64,000 nt of DNA from assembly GCF_016772315.1 (NCBI RefSeq), contig NZ_CP053482.1:682001-746000 (forward strand), in the 5' to 3' direction. The stretch is from Thiothrix subterranea. GTDB lineage: Bacteria; Pseudomonadota; Gammaproteobacteria; Thiotrichales; Thiotrichaceae. Below are positions 17,029 through 26,595 of the stretch, in pieces; position 1 is the first letter of the stretch; every line of letters begins with the position of its first letter. Under the pieces are notes generated by a model. The model was not told where the DNA came from. It saw only the letters and a list, made by a program, of their open reading frames with translations, and searched no databases. The translations under genes were made by a program, and so were the position numbers.

Positions 17029-18098
17029 ATCCGTTCCGTTTTGGCATTGAACACGAAGTCGCGTTTTACCGCGCTGACGGCAAATTTGCCGATTTCACCA
17101 ACACTGGTTTTGAGGATTTCCAGCAAATCGTTGACCGCCTGCCGGAACACCCCGCTGATGCCGAGCATTTGCGCAGTGGCGATGCGGGTATCCGCCGTAA
17201 ACGTTGGTATATCGAGGGTTACGAACGCTTCAACGAAGATGGCACACTGCGGACTTGCACCCCCAAAGGCATCGAGATCCGTACCACCATTCACACCAGT
17301 ATTCAAAGTGCGTTGAACGAATTGCAAGACAGTTACACCTTGTTGCTGGAGATGGCGGCGCGTTATGGCTATCGCCCTGCCCCCGTCAGTTTCAACCCAG
17401 AACAGGTAAAATTCACTCCCAACCCACCGCTGAATGCGTTTGAGCGCGAACAACAGCGCAACGAATCGCCCGAAGAACGCGATACTGCCCACATCCCCAT
17501 GCTCACTTATGGCCCTGACTTGAGCTTATCGCAACTCGGCATGAATAGTGCGGTAATGGTGGATGCTGCCAGCAAACTGACGTATTACAGCCCGTTTATT
17601 GTGCCGTTCAGCTTCAATTCGCCATTTTATGCGGGAGAAATCTGGTCGGGTTTGTCGATCCGCACATGGAAACGTACCGGTGCACGCCCCGCCGCGTTGG
17701 TGTTCCCACCCGATAGCGGGCATCTGCTGCATTCAAACCCTACCCTGACTAAAGCACCGCGTCATCCGGCAGAAGCAGGACGGATTGAGTTCAAAGCGTT
17801 TGATTCCAGCAGTGATTTTACCTTGTATGGCGCACTGTTTGCCTTGCTGAAAGGTCTGGTGCTGGATGATAGCTTACCGGGGCGAGCCATTGTACCGAAT
17901 GCGCACCAACATCAAATGGCGGCGATGCAGGCATTTGATAACCCCTTGATTTTCAAGTTTGCATGGCAAGCACTCCATGCCGCTGATCGGGCATTGGGCA
18001 ATGACCCTGACCATCAGTTGTTGGAACCGCTGTTTGATATGTTGCAACGCAAGCGCACGCCCGCACATGAGTTGCTGGAGATGAGGTTGTGCGCATAA
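17025..18098 (+). CDS. GCS2-like carboxylate-amine ligase
   Basis: 357 residues, start at 17025 overlapping the nitroreductase-like stop. It begins FRFGIEHEVAF, the Glu-rich metal/ATP motif of the glutamate-cysteine ligase family 2. The later part YYSPFIVPFSFNSPFYAGE with SIRTWKRTGARPA is the usual core. Members join a carboxylate and an amine with ATP (gamma-glutamyl compounds in YbdK and EgtA). What this enzyme couples is unknown; its place in a heme/iron locus is notable. Confidence 0.75.
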   Translation: MNPFRFGIEHEVAFYRADGKFADFTNTGFEDFQQIVDRLPEHPADAEHLRSGDAGIRRKRWYIEGYERFNEDGTLRTCTPKGIEIRTTIHTSIQSALNELQDSYTLLLEMAARYGYRPAPVSFNPEQVKFTPNPPLNAFEREQQRNESPEERDTAHIPMLTYGPDLSLSQLGMNSAVMVDAASKLTYYSPFIVPFSFNSPFYAGEIWSGLSIRTWKRTGARPAALVFPPDSGHLLHSNPTLTKAPRHPAEAGRIEFKAFDSSSDFTLYGALFALLKGLVLDDSLPGRAIVPNAHQHQMAAMQAFDNPLIFKFAWQALHAADRALGNDPDHQLLEPLFDMLQRKRTPAHELLEMRLCA

Positions 18099-18156
18099 TA
18101 TTAATAAGAATTAATTTCATCTAAATGCACTCTAACACTTGCCAACACAAATGCTA

Positions 18157-18175
18157 ACAATTATCATTAAATATC
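18157..18175. promoter_or_regulatory. Probable Fur box upstream of the heme receptor region
   Basis: AACAATTATCATTAAATAT, about 90 bases before the small coiled-coil gene and 410 before the TonB receptor gene. It contains the ATTATCATT half of the Fur consensus. Confidence 0.5.
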
Positions 18176-18263
18176 GTTACTACCTCCTATAATCTTGCGC
18201 AAGCCAGCTTCTGAGCCAAGTCAGCCAGCGTACTTTTTTCAAACATGATGGAAAAAAGACGTT

Positions 18264-18506
18264 ATGAATCAGCCTGAATATTGCAAGCAACAACACAGCA
18301 AAAACCCCCAACTCAACCGCTTGCAACAAGAACGTGAGCAACTACAGCAAGACCTTGCCGAACTGCAAGATGACCTGAAAATAGTGCAAAATCTCATCCG
18401 GCATAAACAGCAAAAACTCCGGGCGCTGAATCAGGATATTGTCACCAAAACCCGCCACGTCAGACCGGTATTGGTTTGTTTAAACGGTGGGCGCACCACC
18501 GTGTAA
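18264..18506 (+). CDS. Small coiled-coil protein ahead of heme receptor
   Basis: 80 residues, hydrophilic. Residues 15-62 form a regular heptad coiled coil rich in Leu, Gln and Glu (LNRLQQEREQLQQDLAELQD), followed by a basic tail. No signal peptide and no recognised family. The ribosome-binding site is weak (AAAAAAGACG). It lies between a probable Fur box and the heme receptor gene, so it may be co-regulated. Whether it is expressed is uncertain. Confidence 0.5.
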   Translation: MNQPEYCKQQHSKNPQLNRLQQEREQLQQDLAELQDDLKIVQNLIRHKQQKLRALNQDIVTKTRHVRPVLVCLNGGRTTV

Positions 18507-18587
18507 ACGCCCTCCCCCTTTACACTTAGCCATCCACGCTTGCGTTGGTAGCCAAATGACCTTATTGAAGTTTTGAGGACAATTTGT

Positions 18588-20702
18588 ATGCCATTCGTAA
18601 CCCAAAAATCGTTAGTGTTATCCTGCTCGCTCTTGAACCTTATCGCCGCTACCAACGCATCTGCCGAAGAGGTATTTTCACTTGATACTGTAGTCGTAAG
18701 CGCCTCCAAAACTGCACAGAAGCAAGGCGAAACCGACGGCACCATGAGTGTCGTTAAACAGGAAAGCATTCAGAAAAACATGGCGAGTTCCGTGGATGAA
18801 ATCTTTAAGTACACGCCATCCGTGACGGTCAGCGGCTCCGGTATCCGGGGTGATTCCCCCATCAATATTCGCGGCATTACCGGCAACCAGGTACTGACCA
18901 ACGTCGATGGCGTGCGCCAACCCAAAGCCCTGAGTTTCGGCTTCCTCAGTTCCAGCCGTCATTTTCTCGACCCGAATACCCTCAAGCAAGTGGAAGTGAT
19001 TCCGGGGCCTGCCTCTTCCCTGTACGGCAGTGACGCACTGGGCGGGGTAGTTTCCTACATCACCAAAGACCCCGACGATATTTTCCAGGAAGAAGGCAAT
19101 GGCATCGGTGGCAGCACTAACCTGCATTACGACAGTTCGGACAAAGGTTTTTCCAAATCCGTCAGCGTCGCGGGGCGCAAAGGCAATGTCGAATCCATGC
19201 TGGTTGTGACCCAACAAGACGGTGAGGAAACCAAAAACAAAGGCGAACGCGCTGGCACAGGCGCAACCCGTGACATTGCCGACCCACAAAATACCAAGGA
19301 TATGAACATCCTCGGTAAAGTTAAAATTCTGTCAGGCAAAGGGCAAACCCTGAAGCTAACTGCCGAGAAAAACAAAACCGAAGAAAATACCCAAGCACTC
19401 AGTAACTCACTGGCAAACACCGTTTACAAAGATGAAAAGCAACGCTCCCGTGTCAGTGCTGAATACCAATTGGAAAGCGCCACCGCCGCCTTTGACCAAG
19501 TAACCGCACGCCTCGACTGGCAAAAAACCGATACGGATCAACTAGCAACTTATGTATCACGCGGCGCACCTGCCAGCTATGACTCCGATTACAAGGAAGA
19601 CACCACGGTTTTTAATCTGGATTTTGAAAAAGACTTCGACACGTCCAGCACTGCACACACCCTCAGCTACGGTTTGAATACTGAAAAAACCGATTATGAA
19701 CAATGGCGTAACAGCAGTGCCAGCGGTGTCGGGCGGGGAATGCCCAAATCCGCCAGTAAATCCATTGCCGTTTACGCACAAGACCGGATCAAATCAGACG
19801 GTTCACACCTGACCATAACCCCCGGTATCCGCTACGACAGCTACACGATTGACCCGCAACCGGATGCGCTCTACCTCAGCAGCTCACCTGCCGACCGCAC
19901 ACCGGGTAAAAGCAGCGAAACGCAAACCTCCTTGAAATTAGGCGCAACTTACGACCTGAATGATCAGCAAAGTGTGTTCGGTCACATTGCCCAAGGCTTT
20001 AAAGCCCCCGATATGAACCAGTTGTACGAAAGTTTTGACCGCCCCGGCGCTTACAAAAACAGTGCCAACCCCAATCTCAAACCGGAAAGCGTCGACAGTG
20101 TGGAACTCGGCTACCGTTTCGGCACAGACAAGACCAATGTGGAAGTCGCGGCGTTTCACAACAAATATGAAAACTTCATTGAGCAAGTCAATCTAGGCGC
20201 ACAAGCAGGCTACCCAATGGGCGTGTTCCAAAACCAGAACCTCAGCGGTGTCACCATCAAAGGCGTAGAAGCCAAAACCAGCGTCAATGTCACGGATAAC
20301 GTTCAAGTGCGTGGTGCAGTGGCCTATGCAAAAGGAACAGCAGAAAAATCTGGTCAAAAACAACCGCTCAACTCCGTTGCACCCATACACGGTGTGGTTG
20401 GCGTTAGCTATGACGCACCCGGCAAACGCTGGGGTAGCGAACTGTCATTAACCGCCGCTGCCGGTAAAAAGAAAGAGGATGTGGATAGCACCACCACCCC
20501 GTTCCTTTCCCCTAGCTACAACCTAGTGGATGTTACCGCCTACCGCAAACTGGGCAAAAATGTGCGCTTGGATGCGGGTGTTTTCAACGCTACCGACAAG
20601 CAATATTGGGAATGGGAAAGCGCCCGTAACCTGACAGCCACTCAACGTAGCCGTTCCGAACCTGCCCGCCACGTCAAAGTCGGCCTGACTTGGGATTTTT
20701 AA
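18588..20702 (+). CDS. hmuR: TonB-dependent heme/hemoglobin receptor
   Basis: 704 residues from the ATG at 18588 (TTGAGGACA upstream). Signal peptide to about residue 27 (TNASA), TonB box LDTVVVSAS, plug domain (about 45-165, GDSPINIRGI and GPASSLYGSDALGG), then a 22-strand barrel ending in Phe. The heme-receptor element NPNL occurs in SANPNLKPES. It imports heme across the outer membrane with TonB energy. It is followed by hmuS-like, hugZ and hmuTUV genes, the classical uptake set. Confidence 0.93.
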   Translation: MPFVTQKSLVLSCSLLNLIAATNASAEEVFSLDTVVVSASKTAQKQGETDGTMSVVKQESIQKNMASSVDEIFKYTPSVTVSGSGIRGDSPINIRGITGNQVLTNVDGVRQPKALSFGFLSSSRHFLDPNTLKQVEVIPGPASSLYGSDALGGVVSYITKDPDDIFQEEGNGIGGSTNLHYDSSDKGFSKSVSVAGRKGNVESMLVVTQQDGEETKNKGERAGTGATRDIADPQNTKDMNILGKVKILSGKGQTLKLTAEKNKTEENTQALSNSLANTVYKDEKQRSRVSAEYQLESATAAFDQVTARLDWQKTDTDQLATYVSRGAPASYDSDYKEDTTVFNLDFEKDFDTSSTAHTLSYGLNTEKTDYEQWRNSSASGVGRGMPKSASKSIAVYAQDRIKSDGSHLTITPGIRYDSYTIDPQPDALYLSSSPADRTPGKSSETQTSLKLGATYDLNDQQSVFGHIAQGFKAPDMNQLYESFDRPGAYKNSANPNLKPESVDSVELGYRFGTDKTNVEVAAFHNKYENFIEQVNLGAQAGYPMGVFQNQNLSGVTIKGVEAKTSVNVTDNVQVRGAVAYAKGTAEKSGQKQPLNSVAPIHGVVGVSYDAPGKRWGSELSLTAAAGKKKEDVDSTTTPFLSPSYNLVDVTAYRKLGKNVRLDAGVFNATDKQYWEWESARNLTATQRSRSEPARHVKVGLTWDF

Positions 20703-20713
20703 AGGATACCGCC

Positions 20714-21763
20714 ATGAAACCGCTAACCCATTTGGCAGAACGCCACCCGCTAATGCGCTTCAACCCGGTGGTTGCCGCTGCCAATGATGCCAGCAACCAA
20801 GCGGCATCCAGCCATAATGAAGCCGCCATTATGGCTGCCTTGGTCGGGCAACAGGCCAAACGCCTGCATAACGATTGGCAACAATTGTTGCTGCGTCTAA
20901 GCCGTTTGGGTGGAACCTTATTCATCACCCGCCACGGCAAGACCAGCCATGAGAAACTGCTGCGCCTTTACAAAATAGCCCTTTCGGGCAACACCGCCAG
21001 CATTACAGATCAGGATGGCAGTCTGGAACTCGACCTCAGTCACTGGCATTGTGCATTTGCCCTGCACGACCAGTGTGAGCTGGATAAAGCCTGTGTCAGC
21101 TTTCACTTTTTCGACATTCACGGCAAATTGCTGCACAGCATTTACCCCACACTCTCCTGCAAGGAACTGGGGGCTGACTGGCTGTTGCCACTGTATGCCG
21201 TTGATCAAACACCTGAAACGTTTCTGCTGCCACCGAGTCTCCCCCACAAACGGCGCACCTCAGCGGCAGCGGACGTCTGCTCATTGGTGGCACATTGGCG
21301 GCATTTGCAAAGTTGCCATGCCATTCCGGTGATCCTTCAGAAACACCAACTGACGCGCTGGCAAGCCATTCAACTATTGCCGCGTGAATATGTCCAGCCT
21401 GCACGACCTGATGCTATCCGTCACGTACTGGAACAGGCTCGCGCCCAGCAATTGGAGGTATGGCTATCCCTGCATAACCCCGGCATTACCCAAACGCACG
21501 TTGGCATTCCCCATTTGACCCGACCTAATGCGGTCTACAACCGCTCGCAAGATGCGTGGTTTCGCCTGCATTTGGATGACAGCGATTTACACCATACGTG
21601 GATTGTCCACAAGCCCACCCAGACGGGCATGGTGTCCTCACTGGAAGGCTACGACAGTAACGGCGAATTGCTGTTGATGCTATCCGCCAAACCGCCCGCC
21701 AATTTGCCGCATACGCTGCAATGGCAACAACTGTTACAAGACTTTGCCGCCAAGACGGCTTGA
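20714..21763 (+). CDS. HmuS/HemS-like heme-handling protein, divergent paralogue
   Basis: 349 residues from the ATG at 20714 (AAAGGA upstream), 11 bases after the receptor gene. The protein has the two similar halves typical of the HemS/ChuS/HmuS family (about 70-165 and 225-340): FITRHGKTSHEKLL in the first, WLSLHNPGITQTHVG and SSLEGYDSNGELL in the second. Family members bind heme in the cytoplasm and store or degrade it. It is only distantly similar to the second HmuS at 25.1 kb. Catalytic ability is unknown. Confidence 0.75.
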   Translation: MKPLTHLAERHPLMRFNPVVAAANDASNQAASSHNEAAIMAALVGQQAKRLHNDWQQLLLRLSRLGGTLFITRHGKTSHEKLLRLYKIALSGNTASITDQDGSLELDLSHWHCAFALHDQCELDKACVSFHFFDIHGKLLHSIYPTLSCKELGADWLLPLYAVDQTPETFLLPPSLPHKRRTSAAADVCSLVAHWRHLQSCHAIPVILQKHQLTRWQAIQLLPREYVQPARPDAIRHVLEQARAQQLEVWLSLHNPGITQTHVGIPHLTRPNAVYNRSQDAWFRLHLDDSDLHHTWIVHKPTQTGMVSSLEGYDSNGELLLMLSAKPPANLPHTLQWQQLLQDFAAKTA

Positions 21764-21784
21764 ACCTAACCTGAGCGAACGACA

Positions 21785-22351
21785 ATGACTATTCAACCCC
21801 GCGACCTGAACGCTGTAATGGCGGAATTCCGCAACTTCCACCACGAATTTGAAACCCTGCTAATGGCAACCTGCAACGCCCAAGGCGAACCGGATGCCAG
21901 CTACGCGCCTTATGTCGAACACCTCAGCGATTACTACGTGTACGTGAGTGAACTTGCCACCCACACCGAAAACCTGACCGCGACTGGGCGATGCAGCCTG
22001 ATGTTCATCGAAGATGAAGGCGATGCCAAACACGTGTTTGCACGCCGCCGGGTCACGCTGCGCTGTGAGGCGGAAGAAATTCCGCGTGAAAGCGCCGCGT
22101 TTGACATCGTGCTGGATGCGTTTGTGGCACGTTTCGGCAAATTCATGGACATGATGCGCAAACTTAATGACTTCCATCTGTTCCGCCTGAAACCGCAAAC
22201 GGGTGGCTACGTGGCAGGCTTTGCGCAAGCGTATACGCTGAGTGGTGAAGGCTTGAGTGAAATTCGTCACCGTAATGAAAAAGGGCATCGAAGCCCGGAT
22301 AAGGCAACCGCCAGCGAAATGGATGACCTGCGCGACGGAACAGGCAGCTAA
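21785..22351 (+). CDS. hugZ: HugZ/HutZ family heme oxygenase
   Basis: 188 residues with the split-barrel pyridoxamine-phosphate-oxidase fold. HutZ-type hallmarks are present: LLMATCNAQGEPDASYAPYV near the N-terminus, HRNEKGH-type histidines near the C-terminus, and VAGFAQAYTLSGEGL. HugZ proteins open the heme ring and release iron in the cytoplasm. The gene lies between the receptor/HmuS genes and hmuT with short gaps, as in other heme loci. Confidence 0.9.
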   Translation: MTIQPRDLNAVMAEFRNFHHEFETLLMATCNAQGEPDASYAPYVEHLSDYYVYVSELATHTENLTATGRCSLMFIEDEGDAKHVFARRRVTLRCEAEEIPRESAAFDIVLDAFVARFGKFMDMMRKLNDFHLFRLKPQTGGYVAGFAQAYTLSGEGLSEIRHRNEKGHRSPDKATASEMDDLRDGTGS

Positions 22352-22362
22352 AGGAGAAAACC

Positions 22363-23226
22363 ATGCGCATATTATTAAATCTCTCAGTTTTCGCCCTGCT
22401 CGTCTTCGTCATTGCCCGTGTAGCAATGGCTGAAACCCAGCCAGCCGCCACGCAACGTATTGTCTCCGTCGGCGGCGCACTCACCGAAATCGTCTACGCC
22501 CTCAACGCTGACAAGCAACTGGTTGGCGTAGACACCACCAGCCAATACCCCGCAACTGCCACCAAACTGCCGCAAGTCGGCTACCAACGCCAACTCTCCG
22601 CCGAAGGCGTGTTGTCACTGCAACCCAATGTGATTGTGCTGACCGAAGAAGCCGGGCCACCCGCCGTACTAGAACAAATCAAATCGGCTGGCATCAAGAT
22701 CGTCACCCTACCGGCTGAACATTCCGCTGACGGCGTGGTAAAGAAAATTCAGGGAGTCGCCGATACCATCGGCAAAACAGCGGAGGGTGAAGCAATGGTG
22801 CTGGAATTCAAACGTAAACTGGCAGCCACCCAACAAGCCCTGCCGCAAACCAACAAACCCAACATAGTCTTCCTACTCAATGTCGGCAATGGCTCACCAA
22901 TGGCAGCGGGACGCAACACCGCCGCTAATGCCATGATTGGTTTAGCAGGTGGCAATAATGCTTTCGGTGACACCCACGACGGTTACAAACCCGTCAGCAG
23001 CGAAGCTATGATTGCCGCCAACCCCGACATTATTATGCTCACCAAAGACACATTGGAAACCCTCGGCGGCATCGACAAAGCCATCGCCATTCCCGGCGTT
23101 TCCCTCACCACCGCAGGCAAAACCAAACACATTGTCACAATGGATAGCCTTTACATGCTCGGTTTCGGCCCACGCCTGCCCGAAGCGGTGCAAGAACTGG
23201 CGCAATTACTCCACAAGGGACAATAA
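22363..23226 (+). CDS. hmuT: Periplasmic heme-binding protein HmuT
   Basis: 287 residues with a signal peptide (cleavage near ARVAMA). Class III binding fold of the BtuF/HmuT group: RIVSVGGALTEIVYAL at the start, VGVDTTSQYP, GGNNAFGD and LYMLGFGPRLPEAVQEL at the end. It carries heme to the HmuUV importer. The start is preceded by AAAGGAGAAAACC. The operon order is hugZ, hmuT, hmuU, hmuV. Confidence 0.94.
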   Translation: MRILLNLSVFALLVFVIARVAMAETQPAATQRIVSVGGALTEIVYALNADKQLVGVDTTSQYPATATKLPQVGYQRQLSAEGVLSLQPNVIVLTEEAGPPAVLEQIKSAGIKIVTLPAEHSADGVVKKIQGVADTIGKTAEGEAMVLEFKRKLAATQQALPQTNKPNIVFLLNVGNGSPMAAGRNTAANAMIGLAGGNNAFGDTHDGYKPVSSEAMIAANPDIIMLTKDTLETLGGIDKAIAIPGVSLTTAGKTKHIVTMDSLYMLGFGPRLPEAVQELAQLLHKGQ

Positions 23227-23232
23227 GCCCCC

Positions 23233-24282
23233 ATGCTCATGGAATCCCGCGCCCGCCTGACGCTGTTGTTGCTGACAGGCTTGCTACTAATCGTGTTCGT
23301 GCTGTCCCTTGGGATTGGTGCGGTTGCCATCCCACCGCTGGAAGTGCTGGGAATACTGGCGCAACAGCTTGGCTTGCCCGTTGCTTCCACGTTTGATCCC
23401 GGTCATGTATCGGTATTGCTCGACATCCGCGCCCCGCGTGTGGTGCTGGGCATTATGGTCGGTGCTGGGTTGGCAATCACGGGCGCAACCGTGCAAGGTT
23501 TGTTCCGCAATCCGCTGGCTGACCCCGGTTTGATCGGTGTTTCCAGCGGCGCGGCGTTAGCAGCGGTCATGGTGATTGTGCTGGGGGCAACCTGGTTGCA
23601 GGGCATCAGTACTTTGCTGGGGCATTACACCCTGCCGATTGCCGCCTTCATTGGCAGTTTGGGGGTGACGATGCTGGTGTATCGGTTGGCAAATATTCAC
23701 GGGCGCACCGACATTGCCACCATGTTGCTGGCGGGGATAGCCATCAATGCGCTGATGGGCGCGGCGACGGGCTTGCTGACTTACGCCGCCAATGATGCGC
23801 AATTGCGTACCCTCACCTTCTGGTCAATGGGCAGCCTTGGCAATGCAACTTGGGCGCAAGTGCTGAGTGCCGCGCCGCTCTTGCTGTTGCCGATCATGGC
23901 CTTGCCGTTTTTTGCCCACGCGCTCAACGCGATTTTGCTGGGGGAAGCCGAAGCGGGGCATCTGGGTTTCAACCTTGAACGCATCAAGCGGGTGCTGATT
24001 GTGCTGGTCGCGCTGGTGGTGGGAACAGCGGTGGCTTTGACGGGGGTAATAGGCTTTGTCGGGCTGGTCGTGCCACATTTGCTGCGGCTGGCATTGGGGC
24101 CGGATCACCGTTTCCTGTTGCCCGCCTCTGCCCTGCTAGGGTCAAGCCTGTTGCTGGCTGCGGATTTGCTGGCGCGTACCTTGGTTGCCCCGGCTGAATT
24201 GCCGATTGGCATTATCACCGCTGTGATTGGCGGGCCGTTTTTCCTGTGGCTGTTGAGCCGCTACCGCACCCGGAGTTTCTGA
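23233..24282 (+). CDS. hmuU: Heme ABC transporter permease HmuU
   Basis: 349 residues, FecCD/BtuC family with about ten membrane helices. Seen: GLAITGATVQGLFRNPLADPGLIGVSSGAAL and the cytoplasmic coupling region GVIGFVGLVVPHLLRL. It forms the membrane channel of the heme importer as a homodimer. Its stop overlaps the start of hmuV as TGATG. Confidence 0.94.
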   Translation: MLMESRARLTLLLLTGLLLIVFVLSLGIGAVAIPPLEVLGILAQQLGLPVASTFDPGHVSVLLDIRAPRVVLGIMVGAGLAITGATVQGLFRNPLADPGLIGVSSGAALAAVMVIVLGATWLQGISTLLGHYTLPIAAFIGSLGVTMLVYRLANIHGRTDIATMLLAGIAINALMGAATGLLTYAANDAQLRTLTFWSMGSLGNATWAQVLSAAPLLLLPIMALPFFAHALNAILLGEAEAGHLGFNLERIKRVLIVLVALVVGTAVALTGVIGFVGLVVPHLLRLALGPDHRFLLPASALLGSSLLLAADLLARTLVAPAELPIGIITAVIGGPFFLWLLSRYRTRSF

Positions 24283-25097
24283 TGTTACAGGCTGACAATA
24301 TTCATGTGCAGATTAGCGACAAAACCTTGCTGGATGGCGTGTCGCTGGATCTGCTTCCCGGTCAGGTGCTTGCCATCGTCGGGCCAAATGGCGCAGGCAA
24401 AAGCACCTTGTTGAAAGTGCTGAGTGACGAACTTGCCCCCACGCAAGGGCAGGTATGGCTGAACAATAAAAAGCTGCACCTGTGGCCTGCCCGCGAACAG
24501 GCACAAGTGCGGGCTATTTTGCCGCAAAGTTCCCGACTGGGTTTTCCGTTTCGGGTGGAAGACGTGGTAATGATGGGGCGTAGCCCCTACCGTCACACCC
24601 ATACCCACCGCCAGAATCAGGAAGCCGCCCAGCAAGCCATCGACATGGCACAAGTTGGGCATTTGCGCGGACGCATTTTCACCACACTGTCTGGCGGTGA
24701 ACAGCAGCGCGTGCAACTGGCGAGGGTCTTGGCGCAATTGTGGAACGCAAATTCGTCCGCCCCACGTTACCTGCTACTGGATGAACCCACCTCAGCACTG
24801 GATTTGTCCCACCAGCACCATGTGTTGGGCTTGGCGCACCATTTGGCACAAACCGCAAATATCGGCGTGCTCGCGGTGTTGCATGACCTCAACCTTGCCG
24901 CATTGTATGCCGACCAAATAGCCATCATTGCCGATGGCAAACTGCAAACCTGCGGCACACCCGCCGAGGTATTGCGCCCTTGCCAGATTAAAACCGCTTT
25001 CGACGTGAATGTGGAAGTGATTCCCCACCCCGCACAGGCAGCCAGCCCGCTGGTGATTGCCCGCAAACCCGTCTTTAACTTGCACCCTACCGCTTAG
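24282..25097 (+). CDS. hmuV: Heme ABC transporter ATPase HmuV
   Basis: 271 residues from the ATG at 24282. Walker A GPNGAGKST, signature LSGGEQQRV, Walker B YLLLDEPTSALD and switch His in LHDLNLA are all intact. It powers HmuU. The one-base overlap with hmuU indicates translational coupling. The next gene, hmuS, follows after 12 bases. Confidence 0.95.
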   Translation: MLQADNIHVQISDKTLLDGVSLDLLPGQVLAIVGPNGAGKSTLLKVLSDELAPTQGQVWLNNKKLHLWPAREQAQVRAILPQSSRLGFPFRVEDVVMMGRSPYRHTHTHRQNQEAAQQAIDMAQVGHLRGRIFTTLSGGEQQRVQLARVLAQLWNANSSAPRYLLLDEPTSALDLSHQHHVLGLAHHLAQTANIGVLAVLHDLNLAALYADQIAIIADGKLQTCGTPAEVLRPCQIKTAFDVNVEVIPHPAQAASPLVIARKPVFNLHPTA

Positions 25098-25109
25098 GAA
25101 CAAACCACT

Positions 25110-26137
25110 ATGAACACTCGTCCCCTCAAGGAAATTTGGCAAGAATTCCACACCGCCAACCCGACTGTCCGTATCCGTGATGCTGCCGCGCAATTGGGCG
25201 TAAGCGAAGCGGAATTAGTGGCAACGGGCTGTAGCGAAACCTGCACCCAACTCTTGCTGGACTGGCACGCCATTCTCAGTCAATTGCACACGCTGGGAAC
25301 GGTGATGGCACTGACCCGCAGCGATGCAATGGTGCATGAGGCCACCGGATATTTCGCCGAACCGCATTTCCACGGCGATACCGCGCTGTTTTTCCGCCCC
25401 GGTCTGGATACACGCTATTTTTTGGGAAGCTGGAAACATGCTTACGCCGTGAATGAAAATGGACGGCTGAGCTTGCAGTTTTTTGATGCCTACGGCACGG
25501 CTACACACAAGATTTATATGCAGGAACATAGCCATCTGAGTGCTTATCATCAACTGGTTGCCGATTTCCGCACCCCACAACAACGTCAGCACATCCATGT
25601 GGAACGTGCCGTGCCTGATCTGCCCCAACCATTGGTCGATCAGACCATAGACATTACCAGCTTGCGTCAGTCTTGGGCAAAAATCCGCGATGTACACGAA
25701 GGCAACCGCATTATCAAAAACCTCGGCGGCAACAGGCGAGCCATTTACCGCGCCCTGGGGTCAGACTACGCACAGTTGCTACCCAGCAGTACGGTGGAAA
25801 CATTGCTAACCGCATTGGCAGAACAACAACTGCCGCTAATGCTGTTCGGCATGAATGAAGCAACGGTGCAATCCTACGGCGGCACGATCAGTAAATTGCT
25901 GCAAACCGGGCCGTGGTTCAACGTGCTTGATCCCGGTTTCAACCTGCATTTGCGCACCGGGGAAATCGGCGAAGTCTGGCGGTTACGCAAACCGTCAGAT
26001 GATGGCTGGGTAACAAGTCTGGATGTGTTTGACTGGCACGGGCAGGAAATCATGGTGATGACTGATAATCGTGGGCGGGGGAACAGGAATCCGTGGCTTG
26101 GACTAAATTATTGCTGGGCATGGAGCCGCAGCAATGA
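25110..26137 (+). CDS. hmuS: Hemin-degrading/transfer factor HmuS, apparent -1 frameshift near the end
   Basis: About 341 residues if one base is restored. The tandem HemS repeats are visible: RSDAMVHEATGYF with FDAYGTATHKIY in the first half, GETGEVWRL-type (GEIGEVWRL) with WVTSLDVFDWHGQEI in the second. As written, the frame passes a 5-base G run (26077-26081) and continues into nonsense and a neighbouring pseudogene. Shifting by one base there gives the expected family ending EQESVAWTKLLLGMEPQQ and a TGA at 26135. Either a sequencing error or a recent mutation. The role is heme handling after HmuTUV import. Confidence 0.85.
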
Positions 26138-26203
26138 TGTGATGCACTATCCAATGCTTGAAAACCATTGTCGCCGCTATAACCATCACTCCCTCACAAT
26201 TAA

Positions 26204-26583
26204 TGCTACAAGGCGCAACGGTCATGCTCTTCACCACCTCCCCCGACGCTGTTTTATCAGTCCATCACGCTTTCCAGTGGAAGCGGCTCAATGGCAACAT
26301 AATGGCGGCACACAAGCCTACCCGTTGCACTGCGGGTGGATAGATTATGCGCAAATGGCGTGGGGAAATCATTGCAGCAGGCTAACCAACCTTACAACCT
26401 GTTGTATCGGGGTGAAAGTTGTTACATCTTGCCACGCAAAGGACAAAGCACGGTGAGTTTACCGGACTGGCTGCAAGGCATTGGCTGGCATGAAGTGTGT
26501 GGCGTGTTTAACTTAATGGAACACCCTTCAGAACAGAGCAATAGCGCAACATTCACACACGAATTAGCGCGGCTGGCGTATTG
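26204..26583 (+). pseudogene. Shortened second copy of the HIT/GGP-like gene
   Basis: It begins with nearly the same leader and start (AAGGCGCAACGGTC then ATGCTCTTCACCACC) as the gene at 12824. It then jumps after Asp-Ala to the part that matches 13490-13760 (CCATCACGCTTTCC onward), so about 630 bases are missing, including the catalytic histidine region. A further small deletion and frame change occur near 26360. The relic shows that the HIT-like gene was duplicated within the heme locus. Confidence 0.85.
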
Positions 26584-26595
26584 ATTCCGTTCAAG

